Notes: generated from the letters alone by a model not told the origin. A DNA stretch of 64,000 nt from Caulobacter sp. 17J65-9 (GCF_010975005.1 NZ_JAAIVC010000003.1:1-64000), one strand, 5' to 3'; shown: positions 19,317-28,339, counted from the first letter of the stretch. Made by a program: numbers and translations.

Positions 19317-19426
19317 GGCTGCGGTTCGCCCGAGCGTGAGGCCCCGCCGCGCGCGCTCCGAAGCGCTCGGTTTGCAGGGGCCCGACGCAAGCCTTACCGT
19401 CCTCGCGCGCAGTCCGGGGGGCGTCG

Positions 19427-19810
19427 GTGGCGTGGAAGTCTGATTACGAGAGCAGGCGCACCTGGGAGCCGGACGAGCGCCTCGAACTGAGCGTCGTCGA
19501 GCAGATGCGCAGTGCGACGACGTATCGGATCACCCGCAAGGGGCTCAGCTACATCGGCTTTCTCGCCGCCCAGACCGGCGTGCGGACGCTGTCGCCGCTG
19601 GAGCGGCTGCTCAACCCGGGGGTCCGGGAGCACGTCACCTGGCGCGTGGCGTCCTGCAGCGGCGACCTGCCCAGGGAACAGCTGCACAAGACCGTCGCTG
19701 AGGCGCTGAGGGCCCATCAGGTCAGCCACGGCGCCTCGAACGTCCAGGCGGGCAAGAATGTCCGCGCCCTCGTGACGGTGACGTTCGGCTCGCACCAAAG
19801 GAAGCCCTGA
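19427..19810 (+). CDS. hypothetical protein, 127 aa
   Basis: The frame starts at GTG 19427 after a G-rich stretch. The product is soluble and mixed in charge, without motifs I recognise; the segment SATTYRITRKGLSYIGFLAAQTG looks like a structured strand-helix unit. It stands alone between the guaA terminator and an aldo/keto reductase gene, with about 240 nt of non-coding sequence on the 3' side in which I see only a 7-bp hairpin (19901-19928). Codon composition is less biased than in its neighbours, so it may be an acquired or fast-evolving gene. Confidence 0.5.
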   Translation: MAWKSDYESRRTWEPDERLELSVVEQMRSATTYRITRKGLSYIGFLAAQTGVRTLSPLERLLNPGVREHVTWRVASCSGDLPREQLHKTVAEALRAHQVSHGASNVQAGKNVRALVTVTFGSHQRKP

Positions 19811-20050
19811 GCGGACCCGCTCTGCGCACCGTGACGCCACGGCGAGCCACCACCTTTGATTTCAGCTCACAGATGATGTGGCGTGTCGGCCGGTTATCAC
19901 GGCCCCGGACGCGGCCTAGATCGGGGCCCTGTCGAATTCAGCTCGCGAACCGTTCGGCCCGCGTGTCGGTCGTAAGGAACGGATCGTACCGGCGCCGGCG
20001 CTCGACACCTCCCCACGGCGCAAGCCGCCTGAAGACCAAGGACTGAACTC

Positions 20051-20872
20051 ATGGACAGCGTGAACGCGCATGGCGCGGAAATTCCGGCGCTCGGCTTCGG
20101 GGTGTTCCGCATGTCGGACGCCGAGGTCGAGAAGGTGGTCCCCGCAGCGCTCGAGGCGGGCTTCCGCCACTTCGACACCGCGCAGATCTACAAGAACGAG
20201 GCGGCGCTCGGTCGTGCGCTCGCGGTCGCCGGCGCGCGCCGGGAAGACCTGTTCCTCACCACCAAGGTCTGGGTGGACAACTACAGCGAGGACAGGTTCG
20301 CGGCTTCGGTCGACCAGAGCCTCGACAGGCTCCAGGTCGATCAGGTCGATCTTCTGCTGCTGCACTGGCCGGGCGACAAGGTCGCGATCACGGACCAGAT
20401 CGCGATGCTGAACACGGTCCAGGCCGCGGGCAAGACGCGCTTCATCGGGGTCAGCAACCAGAACATCGCCCAGATGGCTCAGTCGGTCGCCCTCAGCGCG
20501 GCGCCGATCGTCACCAATCAGATCGAGGTGCATCCCTACCTCGATCAGCGGGCCGTGGCGGCCGCCGCCAAGGCCGCCGGAGTCGCGATCACCGCCTATT
20601 ACGGCATGGCCGACGGCGCGGTCCCGCGCGACCCGGTGCTCCAGATGATCGGGGCCGCCCACGGCAAGAGCGCCGCCCAGGTCGCGCTGCGCTGGCTGGT
20701 CCAGCAGGGCTTCGTCGCCCTGTCCAAGACCGCGAAGCCCGAGCGTGTGGCCGAGAACTTCGCAATCTTCGACTTCGCGCTGACCGACGAGGAAATGGCG
20801 GCGATCGGACGGCTGGCGCGGCCCGACGGCCGGCTGGTGAACCCGTCCGGCCTCGCCCCGGCCTGGGACTGA
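20051..20872 (+). CDS. aldo/keto reductase
   Basis: The 273-residue NADPH-dependent oxidoreductase resembles 2,5-diketo-D-gluconate reductase-type (DkgA/B) AKRs. The tetrad appears in order: Asp in FRHFDTAQIY, Tyr in the same motif, Lys in FLTTKVWVD, and His in LLLLHWPG. The C-terminal cofactor site reads FVALSKTAKPERVAENF, where classical members have IPKS; here Ser replaces the usual Pro. The start is ATG 20051 with AAGGA upstream. The substrate is not evident. Confidence 0.92.
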   Translation: MDSVNAHGAEIPALGFGVFRMSDAEVEKVVPAALEAGFRHFDTAQIYKNEAALGRALAVAGARREDLFLTTKVWVDNYSEDRFAASVDQSLDRLQVDQVDLLLLHWPGDKVAITDQIAMLNTVQAAGKTRFIGVSNQNIAQMAQSVALSAAPIVTNQIEVHPYLDQRAVAAAAKAAGVAITAYYGMADGAVPRDPVLQMIGAAHGKSAAQVALRWLVQQGFVALSKTAKPERVAENFAIFDFALTDEEMAAIGRLARPDGRLVNPSGLAPAWD

Positions 20873-20972
20873 GGCGCGCCGGCGGACCCTGACGTAAGCG
20901 ACGCCGCCGCGCCCGCGCCTCTGGCGGCCGTCGCGGCGTCCGGCTAAGCAGCGGCGAGTTCCGAGGACCCGC

Positions 20973-21320
20973 ATGACTGTCACCATCTACGGCATCAAGG
21001 CCTGCGACACGATGAAGAAGGCCCGCACCTGGCTTGAGAGCCGGGGCGTCGACGCCGCCTTCCACGACTACAAGGTCGTCGGCATCGACCGGCCGCGCCT
21101 GGAAAGCTGGGTGAAATCGGTGGGTTGGGAGGTGCTGCTGAACCGCTCCGGGACCACCTTCCGCAAGCTGCCGGACGCCGACCGCGCCGACCTGACGCAA
21201 GCGAAGGCGATCGACCTGATGCTGGCCCAGCCGTCGATGATCAAGCGCCCGGTGCTGGACGTGGACGGGACCCTGCTGGTCGGCTTCAAGCCGGACGTCT
21301 ACGAAAAGACCCTAGGCTGA
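20973..21320 (+). CDS. ArsC/Spx-like YffB family protein
   Basis: The 115-residue thioredoxin-fold protein begins TVTIYGIKACDTMKKARTWL with a single Cys (residue 10), followed by DYKVVGIDRPRLESWV and LNRSGTTFRKL. It ends LVGFKPDVYEKTLG. This is the pattern of YffB, which is related to arsenate reductase but lacks a shown arsenate activity and may use glutathione. A VOC-family gene follows after 16 nt. Confidence 0.9.
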   Translation: MTVTIYGIKACDTMKKARTWLESRGVDAAFHDYKVVGIDRPRLESWVKSVGWEVLLNRSGTTFRKLPDADRADLTQAKAIDLMLAQPSMIKRPVLDVDGTLLVGFKPDVYEKTLG

Positions 21321-21336
21321 GGCGGGGCGGGGGGAC

Positions 21337-21711
21337 ATGGCGGCGCTCGACGGAAATGAAACGGCGCGGCCGTTCCTGCCGGCCAGGGACTTCGCGGTCA
21401 GCCGCGCCTTCTACGAGGCGCTCGGGTTCGAAAAGCTGTTCGACGGCGAGATCGCCATCTTCAGCGTCGGGCGCAGCGAATTCATCCTGCAGAACTACTA
21501 CGTCGAGGCCTGGGCCTCGAACTTCATGATGCAGCTGCTGGTCGACGACCTGGACGGCTGGTGGGCGCACATCGAAGCGCTGGACCTGCCGGCCGCCTTC
21601 GGCGTGGCCGCGCCGCGCGCGCCGGCCATGCAGCCCTGGGGGATGCGCGTCGCCTACGTGTTCGATCCCGCCGGCGTGCTCTGGCACGTCGCCGAACGCC
21701 GGGCCGACTGA
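21337..21711 (+). CDS. VOC family (glyoxalase/bleomycin resistance-like) protein
   Basis: This single-module VOC protein (124 aa) carries PFLPARDFAVSRAFYEALGFEKLF at the first beta-alpha-beta unit and VAYVFDPAGVLWHVAER at the end, the usual dimerisation and metal-site region. Bacterial members range from antibiotic-binding proteins to isomerases, and the substrate is not predictable here. It is probably co-transcribed with the yffB-like gene. It lies tail to tail with an alpha/beta hydrolase gene (2 nt gap). Confidence 0.85.
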   Translation: MAALDGNETARPFLPARDFAVSRAFYEALGFEKLFDGEIAIFSVGRSEFILQNYYVEAWASNFMMQLLVDDLDGWWAHIEALDLPAAFGVAAPRAPAMQPWGMRVAYVFDPAGVLWHVAERRAD

Positions 21712-21713
21712 CT

Positions 21714-22469
21714 TTAGCCGCCGGCGGCGTCGAGGATCAGCCGGGTGATCTCGTCCGGATGCGAGATCAGCGACAGGTGGCCCGCGTCGACCTCGATGGT
21801 CGTGGCCCCCATGCGCTGAGCCATGAACCGCTCGAGGCCCGGGTCGATCGTCCGATCCTGCTTGGACACCGCATAGAAGCTGGGCTTCGAGCGCCAGGCG
21901 GCCACGGTGGTGCGGCCGTCCAGCAGCGCCTTGTGAAATGGCTGCTGCACCGCATAGAGCACCTTGGCCCGGACGTCCGGCAGGCCGTTGGCGAAGTCGC
22001 GCAGGAAGGCGACCTCGCTCAGCCGGCCTTCGTCGCCGTCGTAGACGATTCCGGCCGTGGCCGGCGGAGTCGGATACTGCGCGGCCAGCGCCGCGTAGTT
22101 CTCGTTCGCGTCGGGCGCGCGGGCCGCCACATAGACCAGGGCCGAGACGTTCGGCTGCACGCCGGCCTGGGTGACGATGATGCCCGCGAAGGAATGCCCG
22201 ACCAGCACGGTCGGCCCGTCCTGGCGCGCCAGCACCCGCTCGGCCGAGGCGACGGCGTCGGGCAGGGTGGTCAGCGGGTTCTGCACCGAGGTGACGTTCA
22301 GCCCCTTCGCTTGCAGGCGGACGATCACGTCGGACCAGCAGGAGCCGTCGGCGAACAGGCCGTGCACGCAGACGACGTTGCGCGCCTTCACCGGAGCGGC
22401 CCGGACGAACCCCGCCGGCGCGACGGCGGTCGCCACGCCCGTGGCGAGGACTGAACGACGGTCGATCAT
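21714..22469 (-). CDS. exported alpha/beta hydrolase (Tat-type signal)
   Basis: The N-terminus MIDRRSVLATGVATAVAPAGFVRA has a twin-arginine-like signal, so the enzyme is probably exported. The hydrolase core shows VVCVHGLFADGSCW (oxyanion region), nucleophile Ser in VLVGHSFAGIIV, and catalytic His in VDAGHLSLISHPDEI. It resembles the EstC/MenH-like esterase group that includes plant salicylate-binding proteins. An alternative GTG start at 22481 overlaps the upstream stop codon (GTGA). The upstream VOC gene is probably in the same transcript. Confidence 0.85.
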   Translation of the reverse strand: MIDRRSVLATGVATAVAPAGFVRAAPVKARNVVCVHGLFADGSCWSDVIVRLQAKGLNVTSVQNPLTTLPDAVASAERVLARQDGPTVLVGHSFAGIIVTQAGVQPNVSALVYVAARAPDANENYAALAAQYPTPPATAGIVYDGDEGRLSEVAFLRDFANGLPDVRAKVLYAVQQPFHKALLDGRTTVAAWRSKPSFYAVSKQDRTIDPGLERFMAQRMGATTIEVDAGHLSLISHPDEITRLILDAAGG

Positions 22470-22477
22470 GCCGCCGC

Positions 22478-23110
22478 TCACACCGGCGGCGCGGCGCCGT
22501 GCTGCTCGGCGGCCATGTAGGCGGCGTACCAGGAGGGCCAGTCCTCGTCCCGGTGTCCCAGCCGCTTCTCGTGCGCGCCGTGGGCTGTCTCGGCGCGCTT
22601 CATCGCGGCGGCGAGGTCCGACGCGTCGGCGAAGCTGGTCGCCTCCGCCTCGATGCGACCAGGCAGGCGGGAGGTGACCTCCTGCAGCAGCCAGACATTG
22701 CCGTCCGGGTCCTTGAAGCTCACGAACGACAGATAGCTGCGCCGCTGCGGGTCCGGGCCGCTGGCCCGCGCGGCCGGGTCGAAGGGATTGTAGCCGCCGC
22801 CGGCGTCGTGAAAGACCTCGCTGACCTTGATCCCCCTGGCGGCGAGCTCCGCCCGCGCCGCCTCGACGTTCTCGACCACCAGGTGGTTGAACTGGGCCGA
22901 GCCGGGCGGGGCCGGGCTGGCGCGCGTCCCGAAGATGATCGAGCCGGGCGAGCCCGGCGGCGTGAACTGCAACAGCCGGCGGTCCTCCGCGCGGAAGTCC
23001 GCGTCCTTGCGCCAGCCGAGGCTCTCATAGAACTGCGCCGCGCGGTCCACGTCGGAGACAGGGATGACGAGGACCTCGAGCTTCATCTCGACCTTGTGCG
23101 CGGCTGCCAT
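22478..23110 (-). CDS. VOC family protein with C-terminal extension
   Basis: The 210-residue protein has a VOC domain (about 8-150): KLEVLVIPVSDVDRAAQFYESLGW, FNHLVVENVEAARAEL and YLSFVSFKDPDGNVWLLQEV. A helical tail of about 60 residues follows (AMKRAETAHGAHEKRLG, DWPSWYAAYMAAEQ). This tail occurs in relatives annotated as glyoxalases of unknown substrate. The start at 23110 has AAGGAG seven nt upstream. It precedes the exported hydrolase gene on the same strand. Confidence 0.88.
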   Translation of the reverse strand: MAAAHKVEMKLEVLVIPVSDVDRAAQFYESLGWRKDADFRAEDRRLLQFTPPGSPGSIIFGTRASPAPPGSAQFNHLVVENVEAARAELAARGIKVSEVFHDAGGGYNPFDPAARASGPDPQRRSYLSFVSFKDPDGNVWLLQEVTSRLPGRIEAEATSFADASDLAAAMKRAETAHGAHEKRLGHRDEDWPSWYAAYMAAEQHGAAPPV

Positions 23111-23173
23111 GCTTCGCTCCTTCGCGACCCGGCGGACAACACCCGGGCCGGGCGAGAAGACGCAGCGCCGCCG

Positions 23174-23860
23174 TCAGGTCCGCGTCATCCACGCCGCCGC
23201 CGCGTCCAGCAGCTCGGCCAGCACGTCGGCGTCCTTGCGGCCGCTCTTGGCGGGCACGTGGAAGCTGTGGTCGGCGCCCTCGGCCAGGACCAGGCCGGCG
23301 CGCTCGCCCAGCCCCCCGACCACCGGGCGCAGCAGGTCCAGCCCGGCCAGGGCGTCGTTAGTCCCCTGCAGGAACAGCATGGGCACGGCGACATCGGCCA
23401 GATGGTCGGCGCGGTCGGTCCCGGGCTTGCCGGCCGGGTGCAGCGGGAAGGCGAAGAACACCAGGCCGCGGACGCCGGGCAGGGGGCTTTGCGCCTGCGC
23501 CTGGGAGGTCATCCGCCCGCCGAACGAGCGGCCGCCGGCGAACAGCGGCAGGCCCGCAGACAGCCGGTCGGCCTCGGCGACCGCGGCGCGCACGGCCGCG
23601 TGCGCCACGGCCGGAGAGTCGGGCCGCTTGGAGCCCTTCTCCATGTAGGGGAACTGGTAGCGCAGCACGGCCACGCCGCGACCGGCCAGGCCGTCGGCCG
23701 TCGCGGCCATGGCCTTGTGGGTCATGCCGGCGCCCGCGCCATGGGCCAGCACCAGGCAGGCTTTCGCCCCGGCCGGCGCCTGCCACAGGCCCGACACGGG
23801 CTCGGCGCCCTCGATCGCGATGGTCACGCTCTGTGCGGTCGTCGTCATGCCGCGCACCAT
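23174..23860 (-). CDS. alpha/beta hydrolase, TEX30/KANL3-like
   Basis: The roughly 228-residue cytoplasmic hydrolase has CLVLAHGAGAGMTHKAM, the nucleophile elbow FAGGRSFGGRMTS (Ser in GRSFGG) and a late His in GADHSFHVP. These match the dienelactone hydrolase-like TEX30/KANL3 group. The substrate is unknown. An ATG at 23848 is an alternative start; 23860 was preferred because GGAAA lies upstream. Confidence 0.87.
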   Translation of the reverse strand: MVRGMTTTAQSVTIAIEGAEPVSGLWQAPAGAKACLVLAHGAGAGMTHKAMAATADGLAGRGVAVLRYQFPYMEKGSKRPDSPAVAHAAVRAAVAEADRLSAGLPLFAGGRSFGGRMTSQAQAQSPLPGVRGLVFFAFPLHPAGKPGTDRADHLADVAVPMLFLQGTNDALAGLDLLRPVVGGLGERAGLVLAEGADHSFHVPAKSGRKDADVLAELLDAAAAWMTRT

Positions 23861-23958
23861 AGCGCCAGATTTTCCGAAGTGGGCCGCATCCGATCAGGGC
23901 CGCGGCGGCGACTAAGCTTCAGAAGGGCGGACGGACCGCCGACGGGGCTTCGGGGCGC

Positions 23959-24360
23959 ATGATGGAACTGTGGTGGGTGCCGGCGGTGGCCGGCGGGGCG
24001 ATGGCGATCGGCGCCTGGAGCCTGTGGCTCGAGCACAAGCGCAAGGACAAGGCGCTGGACGTCCTCAAGGACGCCGTCGCGCAGGGCCGCGACCTGCCGC
24101 CGGTGGTGATCGAACAGCTGGCCCGCATCGGCGGCGGGACCTCGCCCGCGGGCTACGGGCATGGCGACCCGTCCAACCAGTTCGGCGCCTGGCAGAACGT
24201 GATCATGTTCCTGTTCATGGCCGCAGCCTTCGGCGCCGCCAGCTGGTGGGGCGGCGGCCCCGGCACGCCGGTCGGCCTGGCCTTCGCCAGCGTCTCGGCC
24301 GCCATGGGGGTGAGCGGCCTGGGCTCCCTGCTGGCCGCGCTCACGCGCAAGCGCCGGTGA
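23959..24360 (+). CDS. small membrane protein upstream of an ECF sigma factor
   Basis: The 133-residue protein has one N-terminal transmembrane helix (about 5-23), a cytoplasmic or periplasmic loop with PVVIEQLARIGGG, and two more helices (about 80-98 and 104-125). It resembles the DUF6249-type proteins found beside ECF sigma factor genes. It precedes the sigma gene by 64 nt on the same strand, so a role in the same signalling unit is likely but unproven. Confidence 0.72.
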   Translation: MMELWWVPAVAGGAMAIGAWSLWLEHKRKDKALDVLKDAVAQGRDLPPVVIEQLARIGGGTSPAGYGHGDPSNQFGAWQNVIMFLFMAAAFGAASWWGGGPGTPVGLAFASVSAAMGVSGLGSLLAALTRKRR

Positions 24361-24424
24361 GGCGTCGAGCTTCGCCGGCCCTCCGGGAATCGGCGAAGCT
24401 CGACCCGAACGAACGCGAACCGAC

Positions 24425-24958
24425 GTGGACGAGACCCAGCTCATCGCCGCGGCCCGAGCCGGCTCAGCGGAGGCCTTCGCCGCCCTGGTGCGCCGTCACC
24501 AGCAGGCGGTGCGCGGCTTCCTGCGCCGCGCTGGCGGCGACGTCGCCGAGGCCGACGACCTGGCGCAGGAGGCCTTCATCGCCGCCTGGAGCCGGATCGG
24601 CGCCTTCCACGGCCGCGCCAGCCTGCGCTCGTGGCTGTGCGCCATAGCCTGGCGAAAGCTGCAGACCGCCCGCCGGGGCGCGCAGCGGACCCGCGCGCGG
24701 GAACGTCACGTCGCCCAGCTCGAACCGTCGACGACGCGGCTTGACCCGGCCAGCGACGCCCGGCTCGATCTGGAAATCGCCCTGGCCGGGCTGGAGCCCG
24801 AACAGCGCGCCGCGCTGGCCCTGTGCCTCGGCGCGGACTTCTCGCATGCGGAGGCCGCCCATGCGCTGGGCCTGCCGCTGGGCACGGTGAAGTCGCATGT
24901 GGCGCGCGGACGCGCGCGCCTCGCACAAGCCTTGGGAGCCGACCATGCGGCCGAGTGA
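24425..24958 (+). CDS. RNA polymerase sigma factor, ECF (sigma-70 family)
   Basis: The 177-residue protein starts at GTG 24425. Region 2 is visible in AFAALVRRHQQAVRGFLRR and the DEADDLAQEAFIAAW-like core (EADDLAQEAFIAAWSRI). Region 4 is visible in LEPEQRAALALCLGADFSHAEAAHALGLPLGTVKSHVARGR, a helix-turn-helix binding the -35 element. It overlaps the following small membrane protein gene by 14 nt. That protein is a candidate anti-sigma factor. Confidence 0.93.
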   Translation: MDETQLIAAARAGSAEAFAALVRRHQQAVRGFLRRAGGDVAEADDLAQEAFIAAWSRIGAFHGRASLRSWLCAIAWRKLQTARRGAQRTRARERHVAQLEPSTTRLDPASDARLDLEIALAGLEPEQRAALALCLGADFSHAEAAHALGLPLGTVKSHVARGRARLAQALGADHAAE

Positions 24959-25244
24959 AGACGAGCTGAGGGCGGCGCTTCTGGCCGACGCGCCCGATCG
25001 CGACGAGGCGTTCGTGGCGGCCGTCACCTCGCGGCTACCGCAGGGCCGCACGGTGCTGAACTGGAGCGCGTGGCTGCGGCGCGCCGTCCTGCTGGTCGCC
25101 CTGGCGACCCTGGCCCCGCTCGCCGCCGAAGCCGCCGCAGCGCTCGGCCGGGCCGTCGACGCGACCATGGTCGCGGTCTGCCTGACCCTGGTCCTGTCCT
25201 CGTGGATGGCCGCAGGCGCGGTGGCCCGGACGCTGCGGCGCTGA
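24945..25244 (+). CDS. small membrane protein, candidate anti-sigma factor
   Basis: The 99-residue protein has a cytoplasmic N-terminal helix (RPSEDELRAALLADAPDRDEAFVAAV) and two transmembrane helices (about 41-60 and 70-92). The layout matches minimal anti-sigma factors encoded next to ECF sigma genes. No zinc-binding anti-sigma motif (HxxxCxxC) is present. The start is ATG 24945, with GGGAG at 24934-24938, inside the sigma gene's last codons. Confidence 0.7.
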   Translation: MRPSEDELRAALLADAPDRDEAFVAAVTSRLPQGRTVLNWSAWLRRAVLLVALATLAPLAAEAAAALGRAVDATMVAVCLTLVLSSWMAAGAVARTLRR

Positions 25245-25247
25245 GCG

Positions 25248-25790
25248 TCAGGACGCTCCCCACTCGGCCTTCTCGACCCGCCAGTTGGTCGGCTGCTCGG
25301 CTTCCTCGGCGCAGCCCAGCGGGACCTGCTGGGCCGGCGGCACCGTCACGGCCTGGGCGGCGCTCTGGTCGGAGCGGATGGTCGCGACGATGGAGCGGAC
25401 CTTGTCGCGGTTCAGCAGCATCACGGCGCGCGCGCCCTTGCCGGGCAGGTTGCAGCCGCGGTCGGGCGCGTCGATGTCGTAGACCACCAGCGACGCCTTG
25501 GCGTCCGAACCGGACGGCGGGGCGGGGGCCTTGCACACCGCCTCGGTCGCGCACGGGCCGTAGTCGCGCACCCTGCCGTCGTCGCAGGTCACTTCCTTGA
25601 ACTGCGGCTCGCCGGCGACCACCCAGCAGGCGGTGCACCAGACCTCGCCGGCGCGCCGGTTGTTCGCGCAGTTGCGCCCCTTGGCCGCCTCGCCCTGCAC
25701 ATAGCCGCGGTGCACGCCTTGCGTGACCTGGGCCGGCGGCGCGCAACCGAACAGCAGGGCGATGGCCGACAGGACGGCGAGGGCTTTCAT
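25248..25790 (-). CDS. Cys-rich lipoprotein, hypothetical
   Basis: The N-terminus MKALAVLSAIALLFGCAPPA is a lipoprotein signal with lipobox LFGC, so the product is anchored to a membrane on the periplasmic side. The mature part has about eight more cysteines, which could make disulfides. I recognise no family. It lies convergent with the candidate anti-sigma gene, 3 nt apart. Confidence 0.72.
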   Translation of the reverse strand: MKALAVLSAIALLFGCAPPAQVTQGVHRGYVQGEAAKGRNCANNRRAGEVWCTACWVVAGEPQFKEVTCDDGRVRDYGPCATEAVCKAPAPPSGSDAKASLVVYDIDAPDRGCNLPGKGARAVMLLNRDKVRSIVATIRSDQSAAQAVTVPPAQQVPLGCAEEAEQPTNWRVEKAEWGAS

Positions 25791-26029
25791 GGGCGATCGA
25801 CCCGGCTGCTTGCGGCGCTTCCAAGCGCGGCGATCCAACCGCGAGCGCGCGGGCATGGTTGCGCCGCACGGGGCGCCACGCCGGGCCGCGCCGCGATCCC
25901 ACCGAAAATCTGCCTAGGCGAAACGGAACAGTCCGGCTTGACCGTGGTTGTGGTGGCGCTTGTCCCGAGAGTGAGGCGGCAAGGCGCGTCTGTGGCGTCG
26001 CTCTGGTCAATCACTGTCGGAGGTGGGGG

Positions 26030-27250
26030 ATGCTTCCCAACCAAACGGGCGCGCTGCGCCCGGCCCTGTTGTGCGGCCTGGCGACGGCCGCGCTGATCGC
26101 GGCGAGCCCGTTCGCCGCCCATGCCCAGGATCGCGAGTTCGAAGCCTACGGCTTCGCCGACCTGGACTACATCCAGGACTTCCGGCGGGTCGATCCCGAC
26201 TGGGAGGCCACGCTGAGGGCCTCGAAGATCCCGACCTCACCCGGCCTGTTCGGCGGCGACGGCAAGTCGGTCGTCAGCGTCCGCCAGACCCGCTTCGGGG
26301 TGAAGGGCGGGCAGGAGGACGTCGACGGCCTGCCGATGAACTTCAAGTTCGAGTTCGACTTCTTCGGCGTCGGCGCGGACGCCGGACAGACGACCATCCG
26401 CCTGCGGCACGCCTACGGCGAATGGGGCCACCTGCTGGCCGGCCAGACCAACAGCCTGTTCATGGACGGGGACATCTTCCCCAACGTGATCGACTACTGG
26501 GGGCCCGGCGGCATGGTGTTCCTGCGCAACCCGCAGGTGCGCTGGACCTTCGTCGACGACGGGACCTACAGGTTCGCCGTCGCGGCCGAACAGCCGAACA
26601 ACGACATCGACTCCGGCCGCATCCGCGAGATCGACCCCGACCTCGGCAGCAACATCCAGGCGCACGACAACGTCCCCGACCTGACGGCCCAGTTCCGCTA
26701 CACCGGAAACGAATGGGGCTACGTCCAGCTGGCCGGGATCCTGCGCAATCTCGGCTTCGAGACCCTGGGCACGGTCGACAACCGGCCGAAGGGCAACGAA
26801 CTCGGCTGGGGCCTCGACCTGACCTCCAACATCATGATCGGCCACAAGGACAAGATCCTGGCCGGCGTGGTCTACGGCCAGGGCATCGCCAGCTACATGA
26901 ACGACGGCGGCGTCGACCTGGCGCCGGAGGGCGTGCCCGGCGACCTGAGCGCCGAGGCGGTCAAGCTGCTCGGCCTGTCGTTCTACTACGACCACTACTG
27001 GAACGACCGCTGGTCGACCTCCTTCGGCTGGAGCCAGACCAAGGTCGACAACACCGACTTCCAGGCCCCGGAAGCCTTCCAGACCGGCCAGTACGCCTCG
27101 ATCAACCTGCTGTTCACGCCGGCTCCGGACCTGCTGTTCGGCGGCGAATTCCTGTGGGGCCAGCGCGAGGACAACGACGACACCTCGGCCGAGGACTACC
27201 GGATCCAGCTCACCGCCAAATACAGCTTCTCCAGCGGGAACATCCTCTGA
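26030..27250 (+). CDS. DcaP-like trimeric outer-membrane porin
   Basis: The 406-residue protein has a signal peptide (about 1-32, ending AAHAQ) and a beta-barrel with alternating aromatic strands. Family signs are FEAYGFADLDYIQDF after the signal, VRQTRFGVKGGQEDV, RLRHAYGEWGHLLAGQTNSLFMD and a C-terminal strand QLTAKYSFSSGNIL. DcaP porins admit dicarboxylic acids and related anions. The start is ATG 26030, with GGAGGTGGGG before it. The glutaminase gene overlaps its stop by one base (TGATG). The 239 nt upstream hold a short dyad (25815-25828) and no gene. Confidence 0.9.
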   Translation: MLPNQTGALRPALLCGLATAALIAASPFAAHAQDREFEAYGFADLDYIQDFRRVDPDWEATLRASKIPTSPGLFGGDGKSVVSVRQTRFGVKGGQEDVDGLPMNFKFEFDFFGVGADAGQTTIRLRHAYGEWGHLLAGQTNSLFMDGDIFPNVIDYWGPGGMVFLRNPQVRWTFVDDGTYRFAVAAEQPNNDIDSGRIREIDPDLGSNIQAHDNVPDLTAQFRYTGNEWGYVQLAGILRNLGFETLGTVDNRPKGNELGWGLDLTSNIMIGHKDKILAGVVYGQGIASYMNDGGVDLAPEGVPGDLSAEAVKLLGLSFYYDHYWNDRWSTSFGWSQTKVDNTDFQAPEAFQTGQYASINLLFTPAPDLLFGGEFLWGQREDNDDTSAEDYRIQLTAKYSFSSGNIL

Positions 27251-28305
27251 TGGACATGAACCGTCGCCGCCTCGCCCTGGGACTGGGCGGGATCACAATG
27301 GCCGGCGCGGCCGCCGCCGCAGCGCCCGCCGGGGCCATGCCGTTCTTCAAGAAGGAGGAGGCCGGCGTCGCCGCCGGCGCCGCCGAAAAGGCGGTCAAGG
27401 CCGCCTTCGAGAAGTATCGCGGCCTGCAGGAAGGCAAGAACGCCGACTACATCCCGGCGTTGGCCAAGGTGCCGTCCAGCCTGTTCGGCATCGCGCTCGT
27501 GACGCCCGGCGGCCAGCAGGCCACCGCCGGCGACATCGACAGCCCGTTCTCGATCCAGTCGATCTCCAAGGTCTTCACCATGATCCTGGTGATGCAGGAG
27601 TCCGGCCCGCAGAAGATCGAGGAGACCGTCGGCGTCGACGCCACTGGCCGGGTGTTCAACTCGATCGAGGCGATCGAGCAGTACAAGGGCAAGGAGATGA
27701 ACCCCCTGGTCAATCCGGGGGCCATCGCCACGGTCGGCAACGTCAAGGGCGCCAGCGCCGACGAGGTCTGGAAGAAGATCCTGGCCATCCACAGCGCCTT
27801 CGCCGGGCGCCAGCTGGAGGTGAACCAGGAGGTCTACAAGTCGGAGTCCGACACCAACCAGCGCAACCGGGCCATCAGCGCCCTGATGAGCGCCTACGAA
27901 CGCTTCCCCGGCGATCCGGCCCAGGCGGTCGACCTCTACACCCGCCAGTGCTCGATCAACGTCACCGCCAAGGATCTCGGCGTCATGGCCGCGACCATGG
28001 CCAACGGCGGCAAGAACCCGGTCAGCAAGCAGCAGATCGTCGAGCCGAAGCTGATCGCCCACGCGCTGGCGGTGATGGCGACGGCCGGCCTCTACGACGA
28101 CAGCGGCAAGTGGCTGTTCCACACCGGCCTGCCGGCCAAGAGCGGCGTCGGCGGCGGCCTGATGGCGGTGTCGCCGGGCAAGTTCGGTGTCGGCACCTTC
28201 TCGCCGCCGCTGGATGAAGCCGGCAACAGCGTCCGCGGCCAGCGCGCGATCACCGACATCTCCACCGCGCTGAACGGCAATCCGTACTTGGTGCGCCCGG
28301 TCTGA
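27250..28305 (+). CDS. exported glutaminase A (serine-dependent), Tat-type signal
   Basis: Glutaminase A hydrolyses L-glutamine to glutamate and ammonia. The 351-residue protein shows the beta-lactamase-like core: SIQSISKVFTMIL with the SxxK pair, NPLVNPGAIATV, ESDTNQRNRAISALM, QCSINVTAKDLGVMAATMANGG and AKSGVGGGLMAV. Ahead of it is MNRRRLALGLGGITMAGAAAAAA, a twin-arginine-like signal. Most bacterial GlsA enzymes are cytoplasmic, so export is unusual. Translation is coupled to the porin gene (TGATG). Three porin/amidohydrolase genes follow with gaps of 34, 22 and 28 nt. Confidence 0.9.
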   Translation: MDMNRRRLALGLGGITMAGAAAAAAPAGAMPFFKKEEAGVAAGAAEKAVKAAFEKYRGLQEGKNADYIPALAKVPSSLFGIALVTPGGQQATAGDIDSPFSIQSISKVFTMILVMQESGPQKIEETVGVDATGRVFNSIEAIEQYKGKEMNPLVNPGAIATVGNVKGASADEVWKKILAIHSAFAGRQLEVNQEVYKSESDTNQRNRAISALMSAYERFPGDPAQAVDLYTRQCSINVTAKDLGVMAATMANGGKNPVSKQQIVEPKLIAHALAVMATAGLYDDSGKWLFHTGLPAKSGVGGGLMAVSPGKFGVGTFSPPLDEAGNSVRGQRAITDISTALNGNPYLVRPV

Positions 28306-28339
28306 CGGCCGGGCCTTCGCTTCACCGACGGGGGTAGTG

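Noticed and set aside
25938-25966. Promoter for the porin-glutaminase operon
   Set aside because: TTGACC is present, but no acceptable -10 box follows at the right distance.
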